A DNA stretch of 64,000 nt. Source: Rehmannia glutinosa. Taxonomy: Eukaryota; Streptophyta; Magnoliopsida; Lamiales; Orobanchaceae. The stretch covers positions 33,247,641-33,311,640 of the forward strand of contig CM071930.1 in NCBI GenBank assembly GCA_016081115.2, in the 5' to 3' direction. Below are positions 41,111-54,150 of this stretch, piece after piece (the first letter of the stretch is position 1; each line of letters begins with the position of its first letter). A program made the translations under genes and the position numbers. Under the pieces are notes generated by a model that was given only the letters and a program-made list of their open reading frames with translations, was not told where the DNA came from and searched no databases.

Positions 41111-42397
41111 TTATTTTTTTGGAGGTGGTTTCTTTTTTTAAGAGTTGTTTTGTAGACGTGGGTTTAATTAAGCTTTAACACCTCTAATTGTCCTTTATTC
41201 TTTAACACAGCGAACACTCCCGCCCACCGCCAGCACTCCCGCTCTCCACCGCCTTTTGTCAAGTTTCTTCAAAGTAATGCGAATCAATTTGGCCGGTTAA
41301 CTAATTAGAATATTAGAACTGAGCTATGATGCAATTGTAATAAGTATGTGATGTGTATTGTATATGATTTGACCTGGGATTGCTTAGTTATTCATCCAAT
41401 AAATATTTCTTCTGTACCACGTTCTATAGTATTGCTACAACACGGTTTTTATTTTGATGTTGTTGGAAATAAAATCCTCATTACGTTCATTTTCTGATTA
41501 TATTGTTTATGTATGAGTTGCATTGCTTGCTTTATGGCAATGTGTGTGTTTTGACCTGATAAGTGGAACCATGTCAGTGTAAGTATATCAGAAATTTTTG
41601 ATTGTTCTCAGATTGTACAGTGTTCTATGCATACTAAGCCTCCAGATTTACTTTATATTTTGGTATTATTATAAGTTTTCAACAATGCTAAATTCACTAT
41701 TAAGGCAAAATCACTCACATTAACACAAAACTTCACCTTTAGTGCAATTAGTTCTAAATGATTTGTAGACACATAATCACAGAAAGATTGCCATGCAATT
41801 GTCAAATCAAAATTCCAAAGTTTTAGAACACTAGTTTTGGAATTTCGATTAATTCATGTAAATACACAGATGCACAGGGGAGGGTCAGATCATTCAGGTC
41901 TCAGTGATAGTCATGGTTTTGTCATAATAATGAAGATGAGGAATGCCATTAAAATTCCAAGACAGAAATTCTAAATAACTTGAAGAATTTTGAACTACCA
42001 ATTTGTAATTCTAGCTACCGAATTTTCAACATGCAACTATTCCAGAACTCAGAAAAGGTGTCAAAACAATTTATTTCACAAATTTAATACAACAATTCAA
42101 CAGAAATCTACTCACCTATACCAAAATTTCGATTCTCTTGTGTGAATTTGAAGATAGAAGGGGTTTGATGTTTCCTAGTCCAATTTCTCACCAATTCTCT
42201 CTGTAAGGTGTCTTTAACTAAAAATATATATTTCCAGTTATTTTCTCTCTAAAATGATATCATTTATCTTCAGATCTAATAATTTAGACAAAATAAAATT
42301 TAGATCTTATTCTCATGTGATATGTTTCTCCTCTTTTTGATTTCTATTAGTGGCTAACCAATGATCCAGTAGTAAATCTCATTAGGACATCATAAAA
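41111..42397 (+). other. CACTA 5' untranslated region, no gene seen
   Basis: Between the sub-terminal repeats and the transposase start there is a short GC-rich leader-like part (about 41212-41265, CCCGCCCACCGCCAGC). About 1.1 kb of AT-rich sequence follows, probably introns of the 5' untranslated region. I see no further gene or repeat. Confidence 0.45.
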
Positions 42398-45300
42398 ATG
42401 AGCTCTGACCATCATTGGATGTATGCTTCAAAATGGCCTTATAACTCAGGAGTTCATTGATGGGCTTGAAACTTTCATCCAGTTTGCCACTAATTAACCT
42501 GACTCGATGGACGAAACAAGGATTAAGTGTCCATGTAATCAGCATAAGTGCAGAAACATGAAATTTCTTGATGTGCCCACAGTAAAATACCACTTGGAGA
42601 AATATGGATTTGTGCCGAACTACCATATTTGGACCTTCCAGGGGAAAACGAATGTCAGGTCCAATGTTGACCGTGGTGTTAGGGGCCATCTTATGTTGAT
42701 ATGGAAGAAGCTTCTGGTGCATACCACACAATGATTTTGGATGTTGCTAGTCCTGAACTTAATGTGGATGATATGGAAGAGCCTCTGAATCCCGAGTCCC
42801 AAAAGTTCTACGACATGTTGAAAACTGCAGATCAGCAGTTGTGGCCTGGGTGTGAAAAACACACTTAGTTATCTCTGGTAGCTCGCTTAATGAGCTTAAA
42901 GTCAGAGAATCGGATGTCTGAAAAATGCTTTGACCAAATTACAGAGCTCATGAAAGAGATTGTTCCAGTGAACAATCTAGTGACTGATAACTTCTATAAC
43001 ACCAAGAAGTTACTTTGGGGTATAGGATTGTCGGTTGAGAAGATCGATTGTTGCTTAAATGGTTGCATGATATATTGGGCCTCTGATTCAGATATGATAT
43101 GTTGTATGTTTTGTGGCCATAACCGATTTACAAATAACTAATGTAGCATATAAGAAGATGTACTATTTTCCTCTTACTCCTCGACTGCAGAGGTTATACA
43201 CATTTAATGCTACATCAAAGGATATGAGGTGGCATGCTGACCACTTAGTTGAAAATGGGGTCATGCGTCATCCCTCCGACTCCTTGGCTTGTAAGCAATT
43301 CAATCAGACTCATTCTGACTTTGCGACCGAAATTCGAACTGTCAGGTTAGGTTTGTGCACCGATGGATTTCAGCCATTTGGAAATTTAGGACAACAATAT
43401 TCATCATGGTCGGTTATAATAACACCATACAACTTGCCTCCTTGGATGTGTATGAAAGAGCAATATATGTTCTTAATTGTATTGGTTCCAGGCCCTAAAA
43501 ACCCCAAAGGGGGGTTGGATATTTACCTACAACCACTCATAGCAGAGTTGATTCATATGTGGAAAGTGAGTTTTCGTACATTTGACATCTCGCAAAAGAA
43601 AATTTTTAACTTGCGTGTTGCCCTTATGTGGACAATTAGTGATTTCCCCGCTTAATCGATGTTATCAGGGTGGAGTACAGCTAGGAGATTAGCTTGTCCG
43701 TACTACATGGAAAAATAAGATGCATTCACACTTAGGTGCAGTGGAAAACAGTCGTGGTTTGATAACAATCGAAAGTTCTTGCCCGCAAATCACACATTTT
43801 GGAAAAATACAACAGCGTTTAGAAGAGAACAATCAGTTAAAACTCATCCACCAGTAGTTCGGTCAGGATCTGAGAACCTTAGGGAGTTAGAGGTGTTAGG
43901 CCTACGGAAGGTCACTGATCTAGATGCAACTAATGTTCATGCATTAATTTCCAAAACTTGTGGTTGGAATAAACGTAGTATTTTTTGGGATTTGCCATAT
44001 TGGAGCTCCAATTTAATACGACATAACTTGGATGTTATGCACATAGAAAAGAATGTGTTTGATAATATTTTCAACACAGTGATGAATGTTGAAGGAAAAC
44101 AAAAGACACCTACAAATCAAGAGAGGAGCTAAAAAATGAAATCGTTGTCGGCTGAGTTGAAGCAAGAGGTTGTGACCGGGAAGTACCCAAATGCTTGTTA
44201 CACACTTGACAAGCAAGCTAGAACAACATTGTGTGATTGGGTGAGGAATCTCAAATTCCCTGATGGATATGTATCAAATATCGCCCGATGTGTAGATATG
44301 AAGAAACTTATGTTGTTTGGAATGAAAAGTCATGACTGTCACGTGTTTATATAGAGGTTAATACCAATTGCTTTCCATGAGCTGCTTCCCCAAATGTTTG
44401 GAAGCCAATTACTGAATTGAGTTTGTTCTTCAAAGATCTTACTTCTACTGTGATTGGAACTGATGACCTGATGCGCCTTGAGAGGGACATACCTCTAATT
44501 CTATGTAAACTTGAACGTATATTTTCTCCAAGCTTCTTTGACTCGATGGAGCATCTACCCGTTCACTTGGCCTATGAAGCAAGGATTGTCGGGCCAGTCC
44601 AGTACAGATGGATGTATCCATTTGAGAGGTATAATTATTGTTTATTATATGTATCCAATCGATCTATATAATAAGCTTGTCGCTTATACATGTCATTTTT
44701 ATCTAGGTACCTTTGCAAACTGAAAAATAATGTCAAGAACAAAGCAAAGGTCGAGGGGTCTATATCCAATGCATATTTGGTGGAAGAAGCGTCATATTTT
44801 TGTTCATACTACTTTGAGGCCCATGTTAGCACGAAGCACAGAAATGTGCCTAGGAATTATGATGGACGTGGAGATGTAGTAAATGCCCATGAAGAAAATA
44901 TATATGTATTCAAGAACCAAGGTCGAGCATTTGGAAAGGATAAAACGAGATATATGACTGATAACGAGTATAAAGCAGCTCATATACACATTTTATTAAA
45001 TTTTAGTGAGGTTAACACATATATTCAGTAAGTATATTGCTCATCTAAATGTCATTTAATAATGTAACTTATATAGTTATATTACGTATTAAATGTTGAC
45101 ACATTTGTTCTTTTGAAGGATTTACAATGAACAGATAAAACATGTTGAACCAAACATTTCAGATGCTCAACTTGATGGTAAATTGGAAAACGAATTTGCA
45201 AGTTTGTTTGAGAAATATGTGAGATTTTTGAACACTTCCAACATAAACAAATAAGAACCATTCAACTTCTATTTTCGGGTTATAATAGACTTTATATTTG

Positions 45301-46033
45301 ATATATATAGGCACATGATCCTTCGAACAACATTTCCAACAAATTGATCAAGGACCTCGCAAAAGGCCCATTAAGATTCGTCACTACATATTATGGGTAT
45401 TATGTAAATGGATTTAAATTCCACACAGTTGGCCATTGTTCAGCTAGAACAACTATGAATAGTGGAGTTTACATAAAAGGAGTGAATTATAGTGGGAATG
45501 AGAGCAATTATTATGGTCGATTGCTGGAAATTGTGCGTCTCGAGTACCCTGGTTTGCCTATTAAGAGGACTGTCTTGTTCAATTATGAGTGGTTTGATCC
45601 AACGAGTTTGGGAACCAAGGTCCATCTCCAGTACAAGCTCGTTGAAGTTAATCACAAGCGTATATTCAATCATTACGAACTATTTGTTCTAGCAATTCAA
45701 GCGACTCAAGTTTACTATTGTGCGTATCCGAGTTTGAAACGCGATAAGACCGCTTGGTGGGCTGTTTGCAAAATTAAAGCTAGATCTAATGTAAAAGAAG
45801 TTGTTGAAACATCTACACCCCCGTCATTTCAAGAGGAAACTATAGAGATTCATGAATCTATACAAGAAGATGCAGACCCAATTCATTTGGACGACCCAGT
45901 TGGTGGGGTTATAGAACTTGCAGATGAACGGCTTACCACTGAAGATGAGGTTGAGATAGAGGAAGAAATAGAATACTCCAGCGAAGATTCAAACATAAGA
46001 GAGAGCGACAATGATAGTGACATTTTTTTTTGA
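42398..46033 (+). pseudogene. CACTA TNP2-type transposase (with DUF4218 and DUF4216)
   Basis: The start MSSDHHWMYASKWPY (42398) is typical. Domains in order: transposase-associated Zn domain (IKCPCNQHKCRN, 42525-42640); TNP2 core (WGIGLSVEKIDCCLNGCMIY, 43014-43078; GLCTDGFQPFGN; PKNPKGGLDIYLQPLI; LDVMHIEKNVFDNI, 44028); DUF4218 (LIPIAFHELLPQ, FEDL-type FFKDLTS, SMEHLPVHLAYEA, YRWMYPFER, 44355-44800); DUF4216 (LRFVTTYYGYYVNGFKFHT, 45372-45780) with an acidic tail. Introns with usable GT-AG ends lie at about 44630-44705, 45030-45117 and 45222-45311. There are frameshifts near 42440, stops near 42870 and 43655, and a TAG at 44353. The last exon is fully open. Confidence 0.85.
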
Positions 46034-46673
46034 GGAAACAATGATAGTGATATTAGTAAAACAATTTAGGACAAATTTTAATTTTTACAACTTTAAGGGG
46101 TCTTTACGCAATTGTTGATTATTAAACCCCTAAACTGAGATTTTATGGTCTAGGGGCTGGATTTGAACTTTGATTAGTTGATAAAAATTTTATAGATATT
46201 TTAACTTGAAAAGTCTTCCGGTTAAATTTTAACCGATTAAATTCCAGCTTTAATCATAATTCATCATATATATTGATTGTGATTGGATTTTTTTTAACTT
46301 GAAAAGTCTGAGGGTTTTCTCTCTTTCTCGACTTGTAATAGAGCTAAATGTTCGGCTTTGTGAATAGATCCTTAAAACTATTTCAACTTATCTAAAAATA
46401 GGTGACTGATATGTCCTTGATCGAAAGAGATGATGTAACGTAAGTTTTGTTCTTTTTATTTTATTTCAGATGGTTAGAAGTAGGGGTAGAGGTTATAGCA
46501 GAGATGGGCGAGCAGGAGGACGTGGACGAGGGGATGGTCCTTTGACATCACAACCATCCTCGTCTTCACCACACATACATATGTACCATTATAGCCGCTA
46601 GTTCCTCCTCCTCACATCGAGGAGACTGTTGACTTGGAAGATGCTACGCCACACGCAGCACCGCCTGCCATTG

Positions 46674-48238
46674 CTGAGTGTAGGTTCCAAGGGGTGTGGT
46701 GTAAAGTTTAGGGGGGGTTGAATAAACCTTACCAAATTTTTGATTTTAGTCTTTTTAAGATTTTTCAGAAGAGTTGACTCAAATCAGCTGTGTCCTTGGG
46801 GGACAACTAAGTTGGCTATATTCAGCTAAGTTACCCACTCTACAGACTCGATAGAGCTGTTGATAGTATAACTCGGCTGCTTAATCTAATACTTAACTTT
46901 AGTTGATTTGGTTTTTAACAGAGAAAGACTTAACACCCTTTAGATTGATTAAAGCTTGTTTTTAACACTTGTTTTAGCACTTGTTATTTATCAGTTGGAT
47001 AGCAGATTTAACTAACAGCAGATATAAAAGTAAATGCAAGAATGTAAGTGCTGAAAGTAAATTGACACAAGTAATTTTTATAGTGGTTCGAGGATGGGAT
47101 AATTCTTGTAATCCCCTCTTCTCCAACTCCTGGAGGAATCCACTAAGTAACAGATCAAGTTACAAAGCAGTGAACAGTCTAGAGACAGCCTTGATCACAC
47201 AGCTGGCTTCTCTGCGACTCAGCTTCTTCATGAGGCAGCTGTCTTGCTACTTCAGCTCACTTTCAAGTTCTTGGATTTGTTCACACAGCCCTCCAACAAA
47301 TTTGAATCTTCTGGTTCGACCTTGAACCTTTCTACAACTCCTTCAACTTGGAGAATAGACCCCTTTTTGTTCTTCAAATATTTCCTCTTCAACTGGTTGA
47401 AGTTATCTTTGCTTCACAGCGTGTGTTGGATCGAGTTTCTTCGAGTTTTAGGCTTGAGGAATTCTATGATAAGCTTTGAGAATATTGTAGGTTAATGCTT
47501 GCTTGAATATTGCTTTTGTTCTTGCTAGGTTCAGGTATGCAAGGTAACCTTTTCTCAAATGCTTCCTCAACCTTTTATAGTGCTCATTTGAAATTTACCC
47601 ATTGAAGAGATAGGCCAATTTCAAAATGACACTTCTTGTTCGTTGGCTTGTCTTTTCTTGGTCTACAACACTTGTGATGTTGACCCTTCCTCGTATTAAA
47701 TGGCTTCGCAGCTTTACAGGATCTGACACAAGTTTCAGTGTTTCCCATTGGCTTGTTTCTTTTGCATGTTTCTGGGCCAAACACTTTAAGACCTGGCAGC
47801 TTGGACATATTACTACATCGAGTAGTATTCTTGACTTCCTTCCAACGGATCAATGTCAGTTGTCTTAACTTGACTGCTGCCTTTACCCCTTGTGACTTGA
47901 GTCTGCTTCAATCATAAGATTGACTCAACTATCACTTCAACTGAGAGACTTGGCTTATTTCATTGACATGACTGACACTTCACACAGTTGTTCCTCAACT
48001 GATTTTCCTTCAGTCGAGTCATTGCCATCCTTCATGGTCCTACTCATCTGACACACAGCAGAGTCTTCACTCTAGTCTGCAGTTGACATATTGCATTCTT
48101 GACTTAGCTGACTTCACTCAGCTCTTTCAGTCATATCTATTACAATACAGAATTAAAAGGAAAATATGGTTTCAACTTCCTAGTCTAAGTTTTACATGGT
48201 ATCATCAAAATCTAACAAATAAATTTCCTAACACTGAG
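46674..48238 (-). mobile_element. Solo LTR of the element A family with CTGAG target repeats
   Basis: The 1,555-bp LTR (46679-48233) is in minus orientation. In plus reading it starts TGTAGGTTCC and ends TTTCCTAACA, the reverse complement of the LTR ends of A and B. Perfect 5-bp repeats CTGAG flank it at 46674-46678 and 48234-48238. No internal sequence, primer site or PPT is present, so the internal part was lost by LTR-LTR recombination. It carries the TATAAAAGG box (reverse, 47571-47579). It is closer to A's LTR than to those of B. It interrupts an exon of the CACTA second gene. Confidence 0.93.
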
Positions 48239-48571
48239 CATGGATGCCCATCATCATCACATGTGCCTGATAGGCCTGCGACATCTACATGTGTCGTATC
48301 AGTGTCACATGCGGTCCTGGACTTGCCCTTTACCCATGTTGAGCATGACAGGTAAAACTTAGATAACATATGTTCATGCATTACATATTCGTTATGATAA
48401 TAATATTGGTGTCATTAAATTGATTTAAATGTTTTATTTGTGCAGGTTGCAGCCGCAAAATTCGTGTTCGGCTAAGATGAGAGAAATCTTTTTGCAATGC
48501 CTCCACCCTAAAGGATACACTTGGAAGAATGTGTCAAATGAATATAAGGAGGGTTACTTTGAGGAGTTTAA

Positions 48572-49556
48572 GGTAAATTTATCCTACAGTTTTTTTTTCC
48601 ATTTGATCTTCTGGGGATTTTTCCTAATTTAGTTAGCATAATCATGTCTACTAGTTAATCATGGCAGATAGTATATTTTCTAGTGAAAAAGTTATGATTA
48701 TTATGAATGTTGGAGTTGTGGAGTGTGAATTAATGGAGTGGTGGGATGATGATGATGATGAGCTTGTGAACTTAGTTTTCATGGTGTGGGTGTGTGTGTT
48801 TTATTTCTTGGTTCAGAAAATATAAATAAGGAAAAAATATAATGATTTGAGTTTGGGTTGTCTCAAATGCTTTGTATGATTTTTTATTAGGTCTAGTCTA
48901 TTGAGTGGATATGATAATAGGTGATTAGCAAAAAATAAATATATTATAGAACCATTCAAATAGGCTACTCTCTCTATGTTCGGCTCTCGGCTCGTTTATA
49001 GCAATAGCAATAATTCTATTGTTTTTTAATAAGTTGGAGCATCTACCAATAATTCTGTTAATTATGCTTTTTGTCGTCTAAGTGAGAGACATGAATTCTT
49101 GATTAAAATTGTATTTATTACTGTTATATTGTTTTTATTATATGCAAAACAGGCATTAGTCCGACTGTCCTATGAAAATCTTCTGGGAATTATTTGTGGT
49201 GGACAAGCTAAAATAGCAAAGATCCAAAACTACAATACTAGCCCATTACGTATATTTCTTTGTTTAAGCCAGAATTACGTTGAACCCCCACAATTTTGCT
49301 TAAATTACTGATTCTGATTCTTACTTCTTTTAATATAATGCTACAGTAGGCCTCTTATTAGCTCCTGTTGTGACAAAAAATGGTAATGTAACAAAAAAAA
49401 ATTGTAAATTCCTATTTGCATTTTGATGAATGGTGTTAAAATATGTTTCTATGTTTTTTTTGGAAGCATCTAATAGAGAGGAAATCATTTTATACATTGG
49501 ATTCCTTTGTGTATACTTTCAATTAAAAGCTCATTAATTATTTCTTATGTTTGCAG
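48572..49556 (+). other. Intron of CACTA second gene
   Basis: A 985-bp AT-rich interval is bounded by AAG/GTAAATT and TTTGCAG/AAG, matching splice consensus, with the reading continuing across it. It contains a short GAT repeat (about 48746-48762). No other feature is seen. Confidence 0.6.
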
Positions 49557-50342
49557 AAGCATTATAGGTGGGAGCCAGCCATAGATAGACAGGTGAATGA
49601 TGCTTTCATGGATCACACTGGTGACCGCTACAGAGATGTGGTGCATAACTTGAAGAAGAAATGCCCTCAGAGACCAGATTGTGTGTTTGAACAAAACTGG
49701 AAGAACTGGTTGGCATATTGGAATATACTTGAAGTTAAATCTAAATCTGAACAACAGTCTAAGAATAGGAAGAGTGAGGTGGGCGGACCTGGCAGTGCTT
49801 GCTCTCGCCATACCGGAGGATCTCGCTCAACCATCGAGCACTATCATGATCTAGTAATAGTTTACTAAATATAAACTATAATCTCCCCTTACAATAAAAA
49901 ACAACATACTAAATATATCATCAGCACCATCACACTAGACATATATACATATATATATATATATATCTACTAAACTAATGATATTAGGTTACTCATTGTC
50001 GAACATAAGCTAATAGATGCTGTTGTTAAGTATATTAGGACATTTTTTTAAAAGTCAATAATATATATATATATATATTTTTTAAATTTTAACATGATTG
50101 TTTTGTTGTAGGAAGATATACAGGAACGTTTGGCTGCAGTTACACAGGCAGCTGAGGAGTCGAATGAGCCCCTCGAGGTGGACATGACTGATTGACATGT
50201 AGTTTGCATGTATTTTGAGCTTAATCTTGGCTAGAATGTATTGATATGCATGCATTATATGAGTAAATAGGGTTATATTCCTGTTTTGTGGAAAAGGATT
50301 ACGCTTTGCTCGTTTTGTAGGAAATTATCGATAATTGTAGCA

Positions 50343-51886
50343 TGTTAGGAAATTTATTGTTTAAGATTTTGATGAATGCCATGTAAAACTTAGAATAGAA
50401 AGTTGGTACCCCAATTCTTGTTGTAAAATGCATTGTAATAAATAGAGTGGCCTATTTGAGTTAAGTCGCCTACGCCTAACATGCAAGAAGACAATCAAGA
50501 CTTGAAGGAAGACTCCGCGACACAACCGAGTATGGCAAAGAAGAGTAGACAGAACTCTCTTGGAGAAGCGGTGAGATGCGGTGAGTGGAGCATCATCAAG
50601 TCAACTTAAGAAAAGCCAAGTCTCAAGTTGAAGTGACAGAAGAGTCATCCAATGATTGGAAGTCGACTCTAAGTCACCTGGGGAAAGCAAGAAAATGTAG
50701 TCAAGTCGAGATAATCGTAAAAGAACCGTTGTACGAGTAAATCAAGAGATTTACTTAAACAAGTAATATCTCCATACCACCTTTCTCGGAGTGCTCGGTC
50801 CCGAAGCGTGCAAAAGGAATGAACCAATGGGAAGCACCACACCGTGTCGAACTACGAAAAGGTGAAAGAACAATTCATACGAGGAAATGGCAATTCCAAG
50901 AAGCGCAACAAGACAAGCCAACGATCGCAAGTGACTTTCAAAAATAAGCCTATCTCTTCAATGGCAAATTTTTGAAAGTTCACTATAAAAGGCCGAGGAG
51001 TTTGTTTGAGAAGCATGATGACACACATGTGAGATATACAAGCATATTAGAAAAATGAAACATTCTCAATCCTCAAGCCTACATTACGAAGAACATCAAT
51101 CCAACACTCACTGTGAAGGAAAGATAACTTCAATCAGTTGAAGAGGAAAATATCGAAAACAAGGGGTCTACATTCGGGAAGGATTGTAGGAAGGTTCAAG
51201 GTTGAACCAAGTCTTAAGCTTTTGGAGGGCTTCGTGATCAAATCCAAAGAGCTTGAGCAAGTGAGCTGTAGTAGCAAGGTAGCGCCTGTGAAGAAGCCGA
51301 GTCGCACGAGAAGCCACGGTGAGTGATCAAGGCGTCTCTCGGATCGAGTCCCAAAGGATCAAGTCGGTGTGTGTGTGATCAAGACTTGTATCCGGACTAT
51401 TACCACTTTGTAAACCGATCATTACCTAGTGGATTCCTCCGGGAGTTGGAGAAGAGAGGAGTAGAAGAATTACCCCATCTTGAACCTCTATAAAAACTTC
51501 ATTGTGTCATTTACTTTTCAAAGCACTTTAATTCTTGCATTTTTAATCGCTTATATCTCACGATAAATTTGCTATCCACTTGATAACTTATAAGTACTAA
51601 ATCAAGCACTAAATTCTTGCTTAATGAAACTTAAGGGTGTTAAGTCTTCCAATGAAAACAAAACCACAATCGAGTTAATTTAGAGCCAACGGTGAGTTAC
51701 TCCATCAACGGCTCGATTGAGTCTGTTGAGAGATTAACTCTCTTGAGTGACTAAATTGATTTGTCCATCAAGGACACAAATTTGTGTAGTATCAACTCAG
51801 AGATTTAAAAGGACTAAATCGAAAATTTGGTAAGGTTTATTCAACCCCCCTTCTAAACCTTACACTTACACCCCTTGGGACCTACA
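50343..51886 (+). repeat. Element B 5' LTR
   Basis: The LTR starts TGTTAGGAAATTT and ends GGGACCTACA. TATAAAA is at 50984-50990 in a CACTATAAAAGG context. The end is fixed by the primer-binding site three bases later. Compared with the 3' LTR from 62843, most differences are short indels rather than substitutions. Confidence 0.93.
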
Positions 51887-51888
51887 AG

Positions 51889-51900
51889 TGGTATCGGAGC
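51889..51900 (+). promoter_or_regulatory. Element B primer-binding site (initiator tRNA-Met)
   Basis: TGGTATCGGAGC differs by one base from TGGTATCAGAGC, complementary to the 3' end of initiator tRNA-Met. It starts two bases after the LTR, as in other copia elements, and primes minus-strand synthesis. Confidence 0.9.
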
Positions 51901-52015
51901 GGTTGGTTCATTGAACCCTCCGCACCGGTTTCTTGAACTAGATCTCCAAACTTTTCAAAGTCCGCTTTAGTACTTAAACCTTCAAAACTCTTTTCTATCA
52001 TTAAAAGTTATTATC

Positions 52016-54150
52016 ATGGAAGCAAATTTGACACGCATCCCTATGTTCACTATTGAAGAATTTGATGATTGGAAAATTCGTATGCAGGCTCATCTATCAA
52101 AGCATTACATGATGAGATGTGGATAGTGATAGAAGATGGGCCTCTGCAAATATTAAAGGTGAACACAGATGTACGAAGAGTTGCGGTGAAGGAGAAGAAG
52201 ATGTTGCTCCCGGACAGTCATGGTTGAAAACCAAGAACGAGTGGACAAATGATGACGAGAAAAAGATACAACTGGACAATGTAGCCAAGGACATCCTTTA
52301 CAAAACCTTGGACAAAGCCATGTTCAATAAAGTCAAATCATGCAAAACGGCTAAGGAAATGGGACAAAGTGACATTGATTTGTGAAGGCTCGGAGCAAAT
52401 CAAAGAAAACAAATTATCGGTGGTTGTACGTAAATTTGAGAACTTCAAAATGATCTCGGAGAAAACCTGGATCAACTGGATGCTCGGTTTTGTAAATCAC
52501 AAATGAGCATGTATGCACTTGGAAAGGAATATACAGAAGGAAATGTGTATGAAGATCCTAAAAAGTCTTCCACTGAATGGGAAATGAAGGTCATGGCATC
52601 GAGACATTCCATGGACCTATCAAAGACATCCAACCATGAACTATTCTCGGACCTCAAAGCCTACGAGTTTGCCGAGAAGAAAAGACCGAGGAAGAGACAA
52701 TTTGTACCCAAAACAATTTGCTCTAATTGTTAAAGATGGGAAGAGAGCCGAGGTCAAAGAAGTCATTGACCCGGAAGAAATAATACGATGGTTAAAAGAT
52801 TCAACAAGTTCTTTAATAAGAACTACAAGAGAGGAAAGGGTGAATCTTCCGAGAAGAAACTCGGCTCCCTCCAAATCAAGGGAAGATAGGCCAACCAAGA
52901 GAAAGATCATCAAAAAGTTGAGTATCAAAGGGTCGACAATCCAAGAATGGAAAGAGTCGATCAAAAGGTTTGAATATCTATGTTGGAACTATAGACAACC
53001 AGGTCACTATGCCATTGATTGCTCATATCCCGTAGTCAACAAGTACGAGGGGATGAAGAAGAAAGAAAGGTCTTGAGAGAAAGAAGACAAGAAAAGAAAA
53101 AGGCAATGATGGTGCGAGAGAGATCAAAAAAACAGCCAAGTCAAGAGAGACAGTGATTCGAGAGAGCGATGAAGCCGACTACTCAAGTGACTCGAAGAAG
53201 AAGCCCGACCGCTTGATGGCCAAAGAACAAGATCAACTCGACCAAGAAGATGAGGTACACTCTAACTCATCAAACTCGACACTAGTAATAGTGAGTGATG
53301 ACACACACACTTCATCACCCATCGATCTTTATGATTCATCGAGGCAAAATGATGAAAGATTTTGAACACATTAAATCCTCACACACACTATTGAATGAGG
53401 AAAACAGCCTACTCAAAAGTCAAAACTCAAAGCCGACTAAGGAGCCGAGTACTCTAAGTCAAATAGCCGATGGGAATGAAAGTTTAAAGGTGAAAATGCT
53501 AAATTAGTAGCGAGAAATTGCTGCTATAGAAAAGAGGGAGAATGACCTCAAGAATGTTATTGCCTCATTCACTAAGGCATCTAAATCATTGGATGATCTT
53601 ATTATGAGTCAAAGAGAATGTGGAGACAAGACTGGCTTAGGATTTAATTCCTCTGTGCTATGTCAAACCTCAAAAGTAATTTTGGAAAAAGGATCTTCAA
53701 GCCATGAAGAGTCTGAAAAATCCAAAACTCTAAATGTTGCACACACATTCACTCCAAAGCACAATAACAAGCAAACTGGCCTTGGTTATAAAGGAAAAGG
53801 AAATCAACTTGAGTTGAGTGTCTTTGAAAGGACAACCGAGAAGAGATTGGTGAGTCCTCGGCAAACTCCAAACAGAAAAATACTCTGTAAAGAAGAAGCG
53901 AGCTACCAAAAACCCCATAAAATCCATAAAAGAAATACATATGATGGAAATGGTAGAAAATATCCAAGCCAAGCTGATTGGAATAATGTGAACTAAGATA
54001 GACTTATGGAATATAAGCCCAAATGGCAAAGGCCTAGAACTCAAAGAAAGGCCATTCCAAAAGCATAAGAGCTTTCATCAAAGACAAATATGCACCTAGG
54101 CACTACACTCGGAGACACCACAATTACCCAAGGAAGGCAATTGCTAAAAC
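52016..54150 (+). pseudogene. Element B gag
   Basis: The ATG at 52016 opens MEANLTRIPMFTIEEFDDWK and IRMQAHLS, the start of a copia UBN2-type gag. Small indels then break the frame repeatedly. The zinc knuckle at about 52979-53020 reads CWNYRQPGHYAIDC: the second Cys of CX2CX4HX4C is Tyr, so metal binding would fail. A long charged part with a likely coiled coil follows (53300-53500). The Lys/Glu-rich tail reaches the protease. Gag would form the particle. Confidence 0.75.

Larger units (their letters stand above)
46470..50195 (+). pseudogene. CACTA second gene (Transposase_24/Ptta-like)
   Basis: The first coding exon follows TTATTTCAG and begins MVRSRGRGYSRDGRAGGRGR, an Arg/Gly-rich start. 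One frameshift occurs near 46590. The frame is then interrupted by a solo LTR with 5-bp target repeats (46674-48238); coding continues in the same frame after it. Later exons at about 48239-48351, 48445-48571 (LHPKGYTWKNVSNEYKEGYF), 49557-49866 (HYRWEPAIDRQVNDAF and KKCPQRPDCVFEQNWKNWLA) and 50112-50195 carry the plant transposase (Ptta/En/Spm) domain. The third of these ends early in HDLVIVY. The protein would assist transposition, like TNPA. Confidence 0.78.
40664..50342 (+). mobile_element. CACTA (En/Spm) DNA transposon, 5' part to insertion of B
   Basis: The element begins CACCACAAGAAAACTG, one base from the common plant CACTA terminus CACTACAAGAAAA. The first 450 bases hold many short direct and inverted copies of TAGCTACGGA and CAACGGAAAT-type motifs, the sub-terminal transposase binding region. 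Two genes follow: a TNP2-type transposase (42398-46033) and a second gene (46470-50195). A solo LTR lies in the second gene, and element B is inserted at 50343. The 3' terminus is not in the window. Confidence 0.85.

Noticed and set aside
46981..47868. Plus-strand frames within 46981-47868
   Set aside because: They lie inside the solo LTR and are antisense to its promoter and leader; no protein similarity.
49947..50079. TA microsatellites as a functional element
   Set aside because: Simple TA runs near 49947 and 50060 are common in plant introns and untranslated regions; nothing else points to function.
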